Shown one piece after another: positions 9,028 through 17,646 of a DNA stretch of 64,000 nucleotides. The notes beneath the pieces are model-generated. The model ran no database searches and was not told the origin of the DNA. It was given only the letters and a program-made list of their open reading frames with translations. The stretch comes from Luteimicrobium xylanilyticum (GTDB lineage Bacteria; Actinomycetota; Actinomycetes; Actinomycetales; Cellulomonadaceae), in NCBI RefSeq assembly GCF_009429125.1, contig NZ_CP045529.1:434001-498000 (forward strand). The letters run 5' to 3'. The position numbers were made by a program, and so were the translations under genes. The first letter of the stretch is position 1. Each line of letters begins with the position of its first letter.

Positions 9028-9076
9028 CGGTGCGGGCCAAGTGGTCCGCACCGATGTCTCGCGATGCGAGACATCG
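9028..9076. terminator. Two abutting hairpins between upp and the winged-helix gene
   Basis: The first hairpin pairs 9028-9039 with 9042-9053 (12 bp, one mismatch, two-base apparent loop). The second pairs CGATGTCTCGC at 9052-9062 with its exact complement at 9066-9076 around a GAT loop. They share two bases, so only one can form fully at a time. They sit 18 bases beyond the upp stop (9094), where a terminator is expected. They also lie about 200 bases upstream of the minus-strand regulator, so an operator role is possible. Confidence 0.55.
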
Positions 9077-9093
9077 TGACGTGCCCGGCACCG

Positions 9094-9729
9094 TCAGACG
9101 ACGCCGTACAGGCGGTCCCCGGCGTCGCCGAGGCCGGGCACGATGTAGCCGCGCTCGTCGAGCCGCTCGTCGACGGCGGCCACGACGACGGTGACCTCGG
9201 CCCGGTGCCCCACCGCGGCCTCGACGGCGGCCAGACCCTCCGGCGCCGCGAGCAGGCACACGGCCGTGACGTCGCGCGCGCCGAGGTCGAGCAGGTAGTC
9301 GATCGCGGCGACGAGCGTGCCGCCCGTCGCGAGCATCGGGTCGACGAGGAAGCACTGGCGACCCGTGAGGTCGTCGGGCAGGCGGTTCGCGTACGTCGTG
9401 GCCTCGAGGGTCTCCTCGTTGCGCACCATGCCGAGGAACCCGACCTCGGCCTTGGGGACCATCCGGGTCATCCCGTCGAGCATGCCGAGCCCGGCGCGGA
9501 GGATCGGGACGATGAGCGGCGGCGGGTCGGCGATGTAGACACCCTGGGTGACGGCGACCGGGGTCCGGATCTCGCGGGCCTCGACCCGCACCTCGCGGGT
9601 CGCCTCGTACGCGAGCAGCGTGACGAGCTCGTCGACCAGGTGCCGGAACGTGGGGGAGGGGGTGCTCTCGTCCCGCAGCACGGCGAGCTTGTGGGCCACG
9701 AGCGGGTGGTCGGCGACGATGGTGCGCAT
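9094..9729 (-). CDS. upp: Uracil phosphoribosyltransferase
   Basis: 211 residues from the ATG at 9729 ([15 protein letters not shown]), matching the usual 208-212. It converts uracil and PRPP to UMP in pyrimidine salvage. The PRPP-binding motif DPMLATGGT is intact (about residue 130), and the C-terminal [19 protein letters not shown] carries the conserved uracil-site residues. An open frame continues upstream but lies antisense to tadA. It is divergent from tadA with 66 bases between, an arrangement common in actinobacteria. Confidence 0.97.
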   Translation of the reverse strand: MRTIVADHPLVAHKLAVLRDESTPSPTFRHLVDELVTLLAYEATREVRVEAREIRTPVAVTQGVYIADPPPLIVPILRAGLGMLDGMTRMVPKAEVGFLGMVRNEETLEATTYANRLPDDLTGRQCFLVDPMLATGGTLVAAIDYLLDLGARDVTAVCLLAAPEGLAAVEAAVGHRAEVTVVVAAVDERLDERGYIVPGLGDAGDRLYGVV

Positions 9730-9795
9730 GCCCCCACGGTACCGGCGACAGGGGCTGAGAGGCGCGGAGCTGCGCCCGTCTGGGAGGCTGGGACC

Positions 9796-10260
9796 GTGTA
9801 CGGCGACCCGCGACGTTTCGACGACCTCATGGGCCTCGCGCTCGTCGAGGCCGCTGCCGCCCCGGCGACCGGGGACGTGCCCGTGGGCGCCGTCGTCGTG
9901 GACGCGGACGGCGCCGTCGTCGGGGCGGGCCGGAACGCGCGCGAGGCGACCGGTGACCCGACCGCGCACGCGGAGGTCCTCGCGTTGCGCGCCGCAGCGG
10001 AGACGCTGGGTCGCTGGCGGCTCGACGGCTGCACCCTCGTCGTCACGCTGGAGCCGTGCGCGATGTGTGCGGGCGCGATCGTGCTCGCCCGGGTGCCGCG
10101 CGTCGTGCTCGGGGCGTGGGACCCGAAGGCGGGCGCGACCGGGTCGGTGTGGGACGTCGTGCGCGACCCGCGCAGCGTGCACCGCGTCGAGGTGGTCGGC
10201 GGGGTGCGGGAGGACGAGTGCGGTGACCTCCTGCGGGACTTCTTCGAGAACCAGCGCTGA
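9796..10260 (+). CDS. tadA: tRNA adenosine(34) deaminase
   Basis: 154 residues from GTG 9796; ATG 9829 is an alternative. It deaminates A34 to inosine in tRNA-Arg(ACG). The zinc deaminase motifs are complete: HAEVLAL (about residue 60, with the catalytic Glu) and PCAMCAGAI (about 85-93). The C-terminus [13 protein letters not shown] is typical of bacterial TadA. It is transcribed divergently from upp and is followed by the LCP gene after 85 bases. Confidence 0.93.
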   Translation: MYGDPRRFDDLMGLALVEAAAAPATGDVPVGAVVVDADGAVVGAGRNAREATGDPTAHAEVLALRAAAETLGRWRLDGCTLVVTLEPCAMCAGAIVLARVPRVVLGAWDPKAGATGSVWDVVRDPRSVHRVEVVGGVREDECGDLLRDFFENQR

Positions 10261-10345
10261 CCTGCGCGCTCGCTTCCCCAGGGTCCTCACAGTTCCAGCA
10301 CGCGCTGGATGGGAGAACCTCGCGAACCGGGCCTAGGCTGCGAAC

Positions 10346-11662
10346 GTGACGACCGCCACATCCCCTGCGCCCGACGACGGCCGAGCCCGCCCGCCCGCGC
10401 ACGCGCGCGCGGCGCGTACGCACCGGCTGGTCAGGGTCGTGGCACTCGTCGCGGTCGGGGCTGTGGCCGCCGTCGGATCCGGCGCGTGGGCACTCGCCCG
10501 CCACTACCAGGGCAACGTGACAGGCGTGAACGTCGAGGCCGTGCTGGGCAAGCCGACGCACACGCCCGACGACCCGAGCGACCCCGACGCCGGCGACGAC
10601 CTGAACATCCTCGTGCTCGGCTCCGACTCGCGCGGGGGCGCCAACGCGAAGGAGGTCGGCGACGGGGAGGTCGGCCAACGCTCGGACACGGCGATGGTCC
10701 TGCACATCTCGGCGGACCGGAAGCGGGTCGAGGTCGTCTCGATCCCGCGCGACTCGATGGTCCACATCCCCGCGTGCAAGGTCGACGAGAAGGGCACGAC
10801 GACCCAGGAGTACGCGGTCGGGATGTTCAACGCGGCGTTCGCCTACGGGGCGGACGCGACCGGATCCATCGCGGGTGGCGCGCTGTGCACCTGGCAGACC
10901 GTCGAGGCGGACACGGGCCTGAGCCTCGACGGGTTCGTCGTCGTGGACTTCGCCGGGTTCGCCGGCATGATCGACGCCCTCGACGGCGTGCCCATGTGCG
11001 TCACCCGGCACATCGACTCGCCCGAGGCGAACCACCTCGTCCTCGACCCGGGCTGGCAGACGCTCAAGGGCAAGAAGGCGCTCGGCTACGCGCGGGCCCG
11101 CAAGGGTGTCGGGCTCGACGGCAGCGACACCAGCCGCATCCTGCGCCAGCAGGAGATGGTCGGCGCGATGTTCACCAAGCTCGTGGACCAGAACGTCCTC
11201 ACGTCGGCACCCAAGCTGCTGACCTTCCTCGACGCTGCGACCAAGTCGCTCACCACGAGCAGCAACCTGTCGAGCATCAAGCGCCTCGTCGGGCTCGGGT
11301 GGAGCCTGCGGCACGTGTCGCTCGACGACGTCGTCTTCCTCACCATCCCGTACGAGGCCTACCCGCCCAACCACAACAAGGTGCAGTGGGCGCCGTCGGC
11401 CGACGCCGTGTGGAAGAAGCTCAAGGAGGACAAGCCGCTCGTGGCGTCCGAGACGAAGAGCACGGGCAGCACGCACTCGGGCACGTCGACGAGCGGTGGT
11501 ACGAAGGCGTCGAGCACCACGGCACCGAGCAAGGCTCCGACCACGAAGAAGCCGACCGCCCCGACCACCCCGAAGAACCGCGCCACGGACGGTATCGACG
11601 CCTCCGAGATCCCGAGCACCAAGGCCGCGTGCGAGGCGGCGATCAAGGCGGCACAGGGCTGA
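10346..11662 (+). CDS. LytR-CpsA-Psr (LCP) family cell-wall polymer ligase
   Basis: 438 residues. It has a short Arg-rich cytosolic N-terminus, one membrane helix (about 28-50), then an extracellular LCP domain with the signature runs LVLGSDSRGG, RSDTAMVLHI and VVSIPRDSMV, where the conserved Asp and Arg bind the polyprenyl-pyrophosphate substrate. LCP enzymes attach teichoic-acid-like or arabinogalactan-like polymers to peptidoglycan. The last 75 residues are a Ser/Thr/Lys-rich tail. GTG 10346 is used. It stands alone, downstream of tadA. Confidence 0.9.
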   Translation: MTTATSPAPDDGRARPPAHARAARTHRLVRVVALVAVGAVAAVGSGAWALARHYQGNVTGVNVEAVLGKPTHTPDDPSDPDAGDDLNILVLGSDSRGGANAKEVGDGEVGQRSDTAMVLHISADRKRVEVVSIPRDSMVHIPACKVDEKGTTTQEYAVGMFNAAFAYGADATGSIAGGALCTWQTVEADTGLSLDGFVVVDFAGFAGMIDALDGVPMCVTRHIDSPEANHLVLDPGWQTLKGKKALGYARARKGVGLDGSDTSRILRQQEMVGAMFTKLVDQNVLTSAPKLLTFLDAATKSLTTSSNLSSIKRLVGLGWSLRHVSLDDVVFLTIPYEAYPPNHNKVQWAPSADAVWKKLKEDKPLVASETKSTGSTHSGTSTSGGTKASSTTAPSKAPTTKKPTAPTTPKNRATDGIDASEIPSTKAACEAAIKAAQG

Positions 11663-11751
11663 CGTTCGCCCGGGCGGAAAAGGTGTGGGCCGCCGTCGGG
11701 CGGGGGAGTAGCGTGACGCGCGCCGTGACCCGACCGAGGAGGTGGTGCCCG

Positions 11752-11808
11752 ATGTCTGCAGCAACGACAGGTGCTCCGCTCGCGGTCGCGGCGGACCGGG
11801 TGGCATAG
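11752..11808 (+). other. Possible 18-codon leader reading frame
   Basis: ATG at 11752 follows a strong GAGGAGG ribosome site and runs 18 codons (MSAATTGAPLAVAADRVA) to TAG at 11806-11808, 41 bases before the hydrolase start at 11850. A small GGGAGC/GCTCCC hairpin lies between the two. The good ribosome site is the main support; it could be a translated leader or chance. The rest of 11663-11849 shows no other feature. Confidence 0.3.
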
Positions 11809-11849
11809 GGATCCCCGGGAGCACCGACGCTCCCGAGAGGAACAGGCCC

Positions 11850-12599
11850 ATGCACACCCTTCACATCACCAGCACGACGACCGTCGACGGCGTCGTGCAG
11901 CGCGAGTTCACCGTCGGTGACCTCACCGGGGCGCTCTGGTCGGCGGCCGACGTCGCCGGTCCCGCGCCCCTCGTCCTGCTCGGCCACGGCGGTGGGACGC
12001 ACCGCACCGCGCCCGCCATGGTCGGCCGGGCCAGGCGGCTCGTCGTCGACGGCGGCCTCGTGGCAGCGTCCCTCGACGCACCCGGGCACGGCGGACGTCC
12101 GCGCACTGCGTACGACGAGCGCGAGACCGACGCGATGCAGGAGGCGATGGAGGCCGGCGAGCCTGTCGGGCCGATCGTCGTCCGCTACAACGGGGTGATC
12201 TCCGAGCAGGCCGTGCCCGAGTGGCGGACCGTCCTCGACGCACTCCTGCAGCTTCCCGACGTGGACGGGCCGGTCGGCTACTACGGCATCAATATGGGGA
12301 CGGCCGTCGGCGTGCCCCTGATCGTCGCCGAGCCGCGGATCCGCGCCGCTGTCCTCGGCCAGTTCTGGCCTGACACGCTCGTGCCGCTGGCCCGGCGGAT
12401 CACGGTGCCGATCGAGTTCGACCTCCAGTGGGACGACCAGCACATCGACCGGAACGCCGGTCTCGAGCTGTTCGACGCGTTCGCGTCGACCGAGAAGACG
12501 CTCCACGCCAACGCTGGGCGGCACAAGGAGCTGCCACGGTTCGAGGCCGACAGCGCAGTGCGGTTCTTCGTCCGGCACCTGCGGGCGGGATCCCTCTGA
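11850..12599 (+). CDS. Alpha/beta-hydrolase (dienelactone hydrolase-like) with Asn at the nucleophile position
   Basis: 249 residues from ATG 11850, after a GAGAGGAA ribosome site. The fold is recognisable: LVLLGHGGG oxyanion strand (about 43), DAPGHGGR (about 80), and the nucleophile elbow at about 144-151. There the sequence reads YGINMGT, so the expected Gly-x-Ser-x-Gly serine is Asn148 (codon AAT, 12291-12293, rare in this genome and one base from AGT). A terminal-region histidine (GRHKELPRF) remains. Unless the elbow is misread, classical serine hydrolase activity is doubtful. It is convergent with another hydrolase across a terminator. Confidence 0.75.
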   Translation: MHTLHITSTTTVDGVVQREFTVGDLTGALWSAADVAGPAPLVLLGHGGGTHRTAPAMVGRARRLVVDGGLVAASLDAPGHGGRPRTAYDERETDAMQEAMEAGEPVGPIVVRYNGVISEQAVPEWRTVLDALLQLPDVDGPVGYYGINMGTAVGVPLIVAEPRIRAAVLGQFWPDTLVPLARRITVPIEFDLQWDDQHIDRNAGLELFDAFASTEKTLHANAGRHKELPRFEADSAVRFFVRHLRAGSL

Positions 12600-12605
12600 G
12601 AGGGG

Positions 12606-12637
12606 GCGGGTGGCCCTCCCGACGGAGGGTCGCCCGC
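12606..12637. terminator. Bidirectional terminator hairpin
   Basis: A 14-bp stem pairs 12606-12619 with 12624-12637 around a CGAC loop, with two G-T wobbles. It begins six bases after the stop of the plus-strand hydrolase (12599) and lies before the convergent hydrolase end (12695). No T tract follows. Confidence 0.6.
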
Positions 12638-12694
12638 TCGCGGGCGCACGGAGGGCCGCCGCCGGACGGTCGCGGGAACCGACGCCCGCCCCCG

Positions 12695-13522
12695 TCAGCG
12701 CTGCTGGAGCAGCCAGTCGATGGCCAGCGGCACGGCCGCGAGGACCGAGACGTGACCGTCGCGCGGACGGTGCCACAGCTCGCCCCGCGCGAGGTGCTGG
12801 ATGAGGGCCGTCCCGTGCGTCGGCGGGACCACGCGGTCGCGGCCACCCTGCACGACGAGCGCCGGCTGGGCGACCGCTCCCAGGTCCGCGCCCCACGGCG
12901 AGACGTAGGCGACGTCGTCGTCGACCAGGCCGTCCGGCCCCGCCGACTCGGCCTGCGCCGCGTCGCCCCCCAGCACGGCCCACGGCCCCTCGAGGGCGGC
13001 CCAGTCGTCGTCGACGAAGACGCTCGTGTCGAACGTCTCCGACAGCGCGTACACGGCTCGCGCCTCGCGGCCGTGCGTCGCCGCGCGCAGGCCGCCGGGA
13101 GCGGCCATGCCCTCCCACCACGGGGCGTCGTCCGTGAACGGTGCGACACCCGCGAGGACGGCGACCGCGGGCACCCGGTGCGCCAGCAGCGCCGCGCATG
13201 CGAGCGCGTGCGGCCCGCCGCCCGAGTAGCCGAGCGCGAACGCGCGGTCGACGCCCAGGGCGTCGAGGATCTGGACGACGTCCGTGGCGGCCGACGCGAC
13301 GTCCCGGCCCGGGGACGACGTCGACCCGCCGTAGCCCGGCCGGGCGTAGGAGATCACACGGGCGCCCCACACCCTGGCGGCCGCGACCACGGGCGGCAGG
13401 AGCGCACCAGTCGCCGGCGAGCCGTGGTGCCAGAGCAGCACCGGGTCGTCGTCGCGTCCCACGACGCCCGTGTCGTGCACGATCAGCACCCGGCCGTCGA
13501 GCGTCCGGACCTCGGTGCTCAC
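12695..13522 (-). CDS. Alpha/beta-fold hydrolase
   Basis: 275 residues from GTG at 13522, overlapping the sirtuin stop by four bases. The domain is intact: LLWHHGSPATG oxyanion region, SYARPGYGGS, nucleophile elbow GYSGGGPHA (Ser around residue 106), acidic residue near QGGRDRVVPP and a catalytic His in RDGHVSV. Sequence style is that of the broad proline-iminopeptidase/lipase-like group; the substrate cannot be told. It is co-transcribed with and coupled to the upstream sirtuin gene. Confidence 0.82.
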   Translation of the reverse strand: MSTEVRTLDGRVLIVHDTGVVGRDDDPVLLWHHGSPATGALLPPVVAAARVWGARVISYARPGYGGSTSSPGRDVASAATDVVQILDALGVDRAFALGYSGGGPHALACAALLAHRVPAVAVLAGVAPFTDDAPWWEGMAAPGGLRAATHGREARAVYALSETFDTSVFVDDDWAALEGPWAVLGGDAAQAESAGPDGLVDDDVAYVSPWGADLGAVAQPALVVQGGRDRVVPPTHGTALIQHLARGELWHRPRDGHVSVLAAVPLAIDWLLQQR

Positions 13523-14364
13523 GTCAACGCCTCGGCGAGGGCGGTCAACGTCTCGCTGGTACCGGCGTCGAGCTTGACCGTCGCGAGGTCGTCCCCGCGC
13601 GTCGGGCCGCGGTTGATGATGACCACAGGTCGGCCGTCCTTCGAGGCGCGGCGCACGAACCGCAGCCCGCTCATCACCGTGAGCGAGGACCCGGCCACCA
13701 GCAGCACGTCCGCGTCGGCGACGAGCGCGAACGCCCGGTCCACCCGCTCGCGCGGGACGTTCTCGCCGAAGTAGACGATCTCCGGCTTGAGGACCCCGCC
13801 GCAGAACTCGCACGGCGCCGGGCGGAAGTGCGAGGTCTGCTCGATCACCGCGTCCGCGTCCGGGGCGATCTCGACGTCCGCGACGTCGCCCGCAACCGAC
13901 TCCACGAAGCCCGGGTTCAAGGCGTCGAGCCGTTCGGCCAGGTGTTCGCGCGAGATCACACGCCCGCACTGCAGACAGATCACCCGGTCGTAGCGGCCGT
14001 GCAGGTCGATCACGTTCCGGGAACCCGCGTCCTCGTGCAGGAGGTCGACGTTCTGCGTGATGATCCCCGTCACCACGCCCGCGTCCTCGAGCCGGACGAG
14101 CGCACGGTGGCCCGCGTTCGGCGTCGTGCGGTGCACGTGCTGCCAGCCCACGTGGTTGCGCGCCCAGTAGTGACGGCGGAAGGCCTCGTCGCCCACGAAC
14201 TGCTGGTAGGTCATCGGGTTACGGGGCGGGGAGTCGGGGCCGCGGTAGTCCGGGATGCCCGAGTCCGTCGAGATCCCCGCGCCCGTCAGGACGGCGACCC
14301 GGCGACCGCGCAGCAGCGGCACGACGTCCTGGACGGCCGCGCGAGCTGCGGCGAGGGTCTCCAC
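13519..14364 (-). CDS. Sir2-family NAD-dependent protein deacylase (sirtuin)
   Basis: 281 residues from the GTG at 14364. The open frame extends upstream across the tRNA-Ser gene, which cannot be coding. NAD-binding motifs are complete: TGAGISTDSGIPDYRG, TQNVDLLHEDAG and the catalytic His in DLHGRY. The zinc site has CLQCG and CEFCGG. It removes acyl groups from lysine using NAD. Its stop overlaps the start of the downstream hydrolase, so the two form one unit. Confidence 0.93.
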   Translation of the reverse strand: METLAAARAAVQDVVPLLRGRRVAVLTGAGISTDSGIPDYRGPDSPPRNPMTYQQFVGDEAFRRHYWARNHVGWQHVHRTTPNAGHRALVRLEDAGVVTGIITQNVDLLHEDAGSRNVIDLHGRYDRVICLQCGRVISREHLAERLDALNPGFVESVAGDVADVEIAPDADAVIEQTSHFRPAPCEFCGGVLKPEIVYFGENVPRERVDRAFALVADADVLLVAGSSLTVMSGLRFVRRASKDGRPVVIINRGPTRGDDLATVKLDAGTSETLTALAEALT

Positions 14365-14440
14365 GAGGACGAGCCTACGGGTGGATTCGGAATCCGGCGG
14401 GGGGAGCAGGTATCCTTCTTCGGCCGGGTACAACCGGCGA

Positions 14441-14527
14441 GGTAGCGTGTCCGAGCGGCCTAAGGAGCACGCCTCGAAAGCGTGTGTGGGTGAAAGTCCA
14501 CCGTGAGTTCGAATCTCACCGCTACCG
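14441..14527 (+). tRNA. tRNA-Ser (anticodon CGA)
   Basis: The acceptor GGTAGCG (14441-14447) pairs with CGCTACC (14520-14526). The anticodon stem CACGC/GCGTG encloses CTCGAAA, giving anticodon CGA at 14475-14477. The T arm has GAGTTCGAATCTC. The long variable arm (GTGGGTGAAAGTCCAC) is the class II feature of tRNA-Ser. CCA is not encoded. Confidence 0.96.
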
Positions 14528-14534
14528 CCCACGA

Positions 14535-14568
14535 CGAAGGGCCCCGACCGTGTGGTCGGGGCCCTTCG
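14535..14568. terminator. Strong terminator after tRNA-Ser(CGA)
   Basis: A perfect 15-bp stem, CGAAGGGCCCCGACC at 14535-14549 with its complement at 14554-14568, has a GTGT loop. It starts eight bases after the tRNA and also lies just beyond the stop of the convergent chitinase gene (14585), so it probably serves both strands. Confidence 0.85.
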
Positions 14569-14584
14569 CGCATCTCGTGTGGGG

Positions 14585-15781
14585 TCAGTGCCGGTGCGCC
14601 CAACCCGTCGACGTGAACGGCTTGAACGCCTTGGTGAACGCCCAGGTGTCCTGCTCGATGCCGGAGCAGTTGTTCTGCGCGACGGTCGCGTCGGGGCAGG
14701 ACCCGTTGTCGCGCTGCAGCGCCCAGAAGCCGAGGTAGGCGAGGTCGTGCTGCTTCGCCCACTTCTCGAACGTCACGGCCTGGGCCGGGGTGAAGATGTC
14801 CGTCGCGACGCCTTCGGGGCTGCGGTAGTCGTCGGTCCCGATCATCTGGATGACGCCGACGTGCCGCCACAGCTCGGACTGCGAGGCGTGCGGCAGGATC
14901 GTCGTCTTGAGCTGACCTGTGAGAGCGGTGGCCGCCTGCTCGGCGTCGGCGACCATGTCGTGGACTGCGCCGTCCCAGTAGTCGAAGGTCATGATGTTGA
15001 CGCTGGCGAGCTTGACGCCGTGCGCGGCGGCCGAGTTCAGGAGGTCGAGACCGGACTGGACGAGGCCCGTGGTCGAGGACGGCAGCGTGTAGCTGATCTC
15101 GACGGTCCGATGGTTCTTCTTGGCCCACTTCTGGACAAGCGCCGCGGCCTCGTTGCGGCGGTCGACGCCCTCCTTGTTGGTGATGGAGGTGCCCTCGATG
15201 TCGAAGTCGAGCCGGGTGACGCCGTACGTCGTGACGACCTGCTCGTAGGCCTTGGCGAGCTTGTTCACGTCCTTGCAGGAGTCGGCGATCTCGGTGAGGT
15301 TCGCCGGGTTGTTCGCCCAGTCGACGATGTCGTTCGTGGCGTTGTAGCCGCCGAACGACGGGATCACGTCGCCGCCGGCCTTGCGGATCTTCGCGATCTC
15401 GTCGGCCAGGGCGCGGCTCGCGACGGACTGGTCGGGGTCGCCGGCCCAGTACAGGTCGCACGAGCCGGGCTTGTCGGCCTGCAGGAAGGCCAGGGTCACG
15501 TACTTCGCGCCGGACTCCTCGGACGTCTGGGCGATCGAGTCGACCGCGGTGACGTCGAGGTAGGGCGCGAAGACCTGGCTCGGGAGCGACTGGCCCGGTC
15601 GGAGCGGGCCGGTGCCGTGGCCCGGGTGACCGGGCACGTGGTGGCCGCCGGGGGTGCCGTGGCTCCCGGGGCCCTGGTGGCCGCGCGAGCCGCAGGCCAG
15701 CGCCGACGCCGCGAGCGGGGCGGCGACGAGCACGGTCGCGAGCAGGGCGCTCGCTCCCGTGCGAAGGACGGAACGCTTCAT
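14585..15781 (-). CDS. Secreted GH18 chitinase
   Basis: 398 residues with a GAAGGAG ribosome site five bases before the ATG. An export signal (KRSVLRTGASALLATVLVAAP, cleavage near ALA-C at about 28-30) is followed by a His/Gly/Pro-rich linker (about 30-60). The GH18 barrel carries FGGYNA and the catalytic TRLDFDIEGT (DxDxE, about 195-204), where Glu is the acid and the preceding Asp assists the substrate N-acetyl group. Later MTFDYW and LGFWALQRD are family strands. No separate carbohydrate-binding module is seen. It stands alone behind a possible operator. Confidence 0.9.
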   Translation of the reverse strand: MKRSVLRTGASALLATVLVAAPLAASALACGSRGHQGPGSHGTPGGHHVPGHPGHGTGPLRPGQSLPSQVFAPYLDVTAVDSIAQTSEESGAKYVTLAFLQADKPGSCDLYWAGDPDQSVASRALADEIAKIRKAGGDVIPSFGGYNATNDIVDWANNPANLTEIADSCKDVNKLAKAYEQVVTTYGVTRLDFDIEGTSITNKEGVDRRNEAAALVQKWAKKNHRTVEISYTLPSSTTGLVQSGLDLLNSAAAHGVKLASVNIMTFDYWDGAVHDMVADAEQAATALTGQLKTTILPHASQSELWRHVGVIQMIGTDDYRSPEGVATDIFTPAQAVTFEKWAKQHDLAYLGFWALQRDNGSCPDATVAQNNCSGIEQDTWAFTKAFKPFTSTGWAHRH

Positions 15782-15859
15782 TGCTTCTCCTTCGGGTCCG
15801 TCGTCGCCGGCAGACCGAGTGTCGGTCCCCGTCCCGCCGCAGCGGCCCGAAGACCATGT

Positions 15860-15874
15860 GTTAGCGCGCCTAAC
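15860..15874. promoter_or_regulatory. Short dyad upstream of the chitinase gene
   Basis: GTTAG at 15860-15864 and CTAAC at 15870-15874 flank CGCGC, about 80 bases before the chitinase ATG on the minus strand. The form TTAG-CGCGC-CTAA resembles operators of LacI-type regulators of sugar enzymes, but the regulator is not in this stretch. The rest of 15782-15978 shows no gene. Confidence 0.35.
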
Positions 15875-15978
15875 GAACGCAAGGCTGACGCTAGTACCAG
15901 GGAGTCGTCCTCACAAGAGCGACCCGAGGAGCCGTGCGCCCACACGGGGAAGAGACGGGCGCGATTCGAACCGCCGCG

Positions 15979-17577
15979 TCAGAGGCGGCCGGCCTCGCGG
16001 GCCCGCAGGTCCTTGCGCAGGATCTTCCCCGACGACGACTTCGGGATCGCCTCGACGAACTCCACCTTCCGCACCTTCTTGTGCGGCGCCACGCGCGCGG
16101 CCACGTAGTCGCGCACGCCCTGCTCGTCGAGCTCGTGCCCGGGCTGCACGACGACGTACGCCTTGGGCACCTCCTCGCCGTCCTCGTCACGCACCCCGAT
16201 CACCGCGACGTCGGCCACGTCCGGGCTGGAGAGCAGCAGCGCCTCGAGCTCGGCCGGTGCGACCTGGTAGCCGTGGTACTTGATGAGCTCCTTGAGCCGC
16301 TCGACGATCCGCACGACGCCCTCCGACGTCACGGTCGCGATGTCGCCCGTGTGCAGGAAGCCGTCGGGCTCGAGGGTGTCGGACGTCGCCAGCGGGTTGT
16401 TCAGGTACCCGGCCATGACCTGCGGCCCGCGGACGAGGAGCTCGCCGGGCGCGGACTCGCCGTCGTCGGGCACGGCGATCTCTTCGCCGGTGGCGGGGTC
16501 GAGGAGCTTGCACTCCGTGTTCGGCAGCGTGTAGCCGACGGAGTCGAGCGGCAGGTCGACCGACGGCGGGATGGCGTGCGAGACGGGGCTCAGCTCGGTC
16601 ATGCCGTAGCCCTGCTTCATGCGGCAGCCGATGCGGGCCTCGACGGCGTGCCCGAGCGCCGCGTCGAGGGGCGCCGCGCCCGAGAAGATCGTGTGCACGC
16701 TCGCGAGGTCGTGGCCCTCGACGAGCGGGTGCTTCGCGAGTGCGACGGCGATGGGCGGGGCGATGAACAGGTAGGTGCACCGGTGCTGCTCGACGAGCGC
16801 GAGGAACTGCTCGAGGTCGAACCGCGGCATCGTGACGAGTGCCGCGCGCTGCGACAGGGCCAGGTTGAGCAGCACCGTCATGCCGTAGATGTGAAAGAAG
16901 GGGAGCACGGCGAGGACGACGTCGTCGTGCACCATCTCGAGCGTCGGCGCGGACTGCGCCACGTTGGCGACGAGGTTGCGGTGGGTGAGCATGACGCCCT
17001 TGGCGAGGCCCGTGGTGCCCGAGGAGTACGGCAGGACGGCGAGGTGCGTGGCCGGGTCGAACCGGACGTCGGGGGCCGGCTGCCCGGCGGTGAGCCAGTC
17101 CCGCAGGCTCGGGTGCCCGTCCGCGGCCTCACCCGGTCCGTCGAGCACGACGACGTCGCCCGGCTCCAGGCCGACCTTCTCCGCCGCCGCGGACGCGCCC
17201 TGGGCGAGGGGGCTCACCGTGATCAGGAGCCGGGCCGACGAGTCCGCGAGCTGGGCGGCGATCTCGTCGGGCGTGTAGAGGGAGTTGATCGTCGTGACGG
17301 TGAGCCCGGCGCGCAGCGCACCGTGGAAGACGACCGCGAACGCCGGGGTGTTCGGGCACAGCAGCCCGACGACGTCCCCGGGCCTCAGGCCGCGCGCGGC
17401 GAGCGCCCCCGCGACGGCCACGGCCTGGTCCCGCAGATCGCGGTAGCTCCAGCGCGCCCCGCTCGGGCCGTCGATCAGTGCCGTGCGCTCGAGATCGTCG
17501 TCCGACAGCTGGGCGAAGAGGTAGTCGAAGACGCTGAGGTTCGGGACCTCGACGTCGGGGTAGGGGCTACGGAACAT
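15979..17577 (-). CDS. AMP-dependent acyl-CoA ligase (4-coumarate-CoA ligase-like)
   Basis: 532 residues from the ATG at 17577, with GAAGGAGAT placed six bases upstream. All adenylate-forming motifs are present: YSSGTTGLAKGVMLTH (P-loop, about 183), GYGMTELSP (about 330), the TGDIA strand and the C-terminal PKSSSGKILRKDL lysine (about 518). The overall style (start FRSPYPDVEVP, LPFFHIYGMTV, KYHGYQVAPAELE) matches the plant-type 4CL and long-chain fatty acyl ligase group, which forms an acyl-CoA via an acyl-AMP. The substrate cannot be assigned. It lies 69 bases downstream of the glycosyltransferase gene on the same strand. Confidence 0.88.
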   Translation of the reverse strand: MFRSPYPDVEVPNLSVFDYLFAQLSDDDLERTALIDGPSGARWSYRDLRDQAVAVAGALAARGLRPGDVVGLLCPNTPAFAVVFHGALRAGLTVTTINSLYTPDEIAAQLADSSARLLITVSPLAQGASAAAEKVGLEPGDVVVLDGPGEAADGHPSLRDWLTAGQPAPDVRFDPATHLAVLPYSSGTTGLAKGVMLTHRNLVANVAQSAPTLEMVHDDVVLAVLPFFHIYGMTVLLNLALSQRAALVTMPRFDLEQFLALVEQHRCTYLFIAPPIAVALAKHPLVEGHDLASVHTIFSGAAPLDAALGHAVEARIGCRMKQGYGMTELSPVSHAIPPSVDLPLDSVGYTLPNTECKLLDPATGEEIAVPDDGESAPGELLVRGPQVMAGYLNNPLATSDTLEPDGFLHTGDIATVTSEGVVRIVERLKELIKYHGYQVAPAELEALLLSSPDVADVAVIGVRDEDGEEVPKAYVVVQPGHELDEQGVRDYVAARVAPHKKVRKVEFVEAIPKSSSGKILRKDLRAREAGRL

Positions 17578-17646
17578 GGTGCATCTCCTTCGATCCACAC
17601 GCGGCACGCGGCGACCGTGCCGCGACCGTGGCCCCATTGGACCAGA

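Noticed and set aside
15925-15990. Possible tRNA on the minus strand (TTCGAAT loop)
   Set aside because: The bases around the loop cannot form a T stem and no acceptor or anticodon arm is found; the end of the ligase gene lies here.
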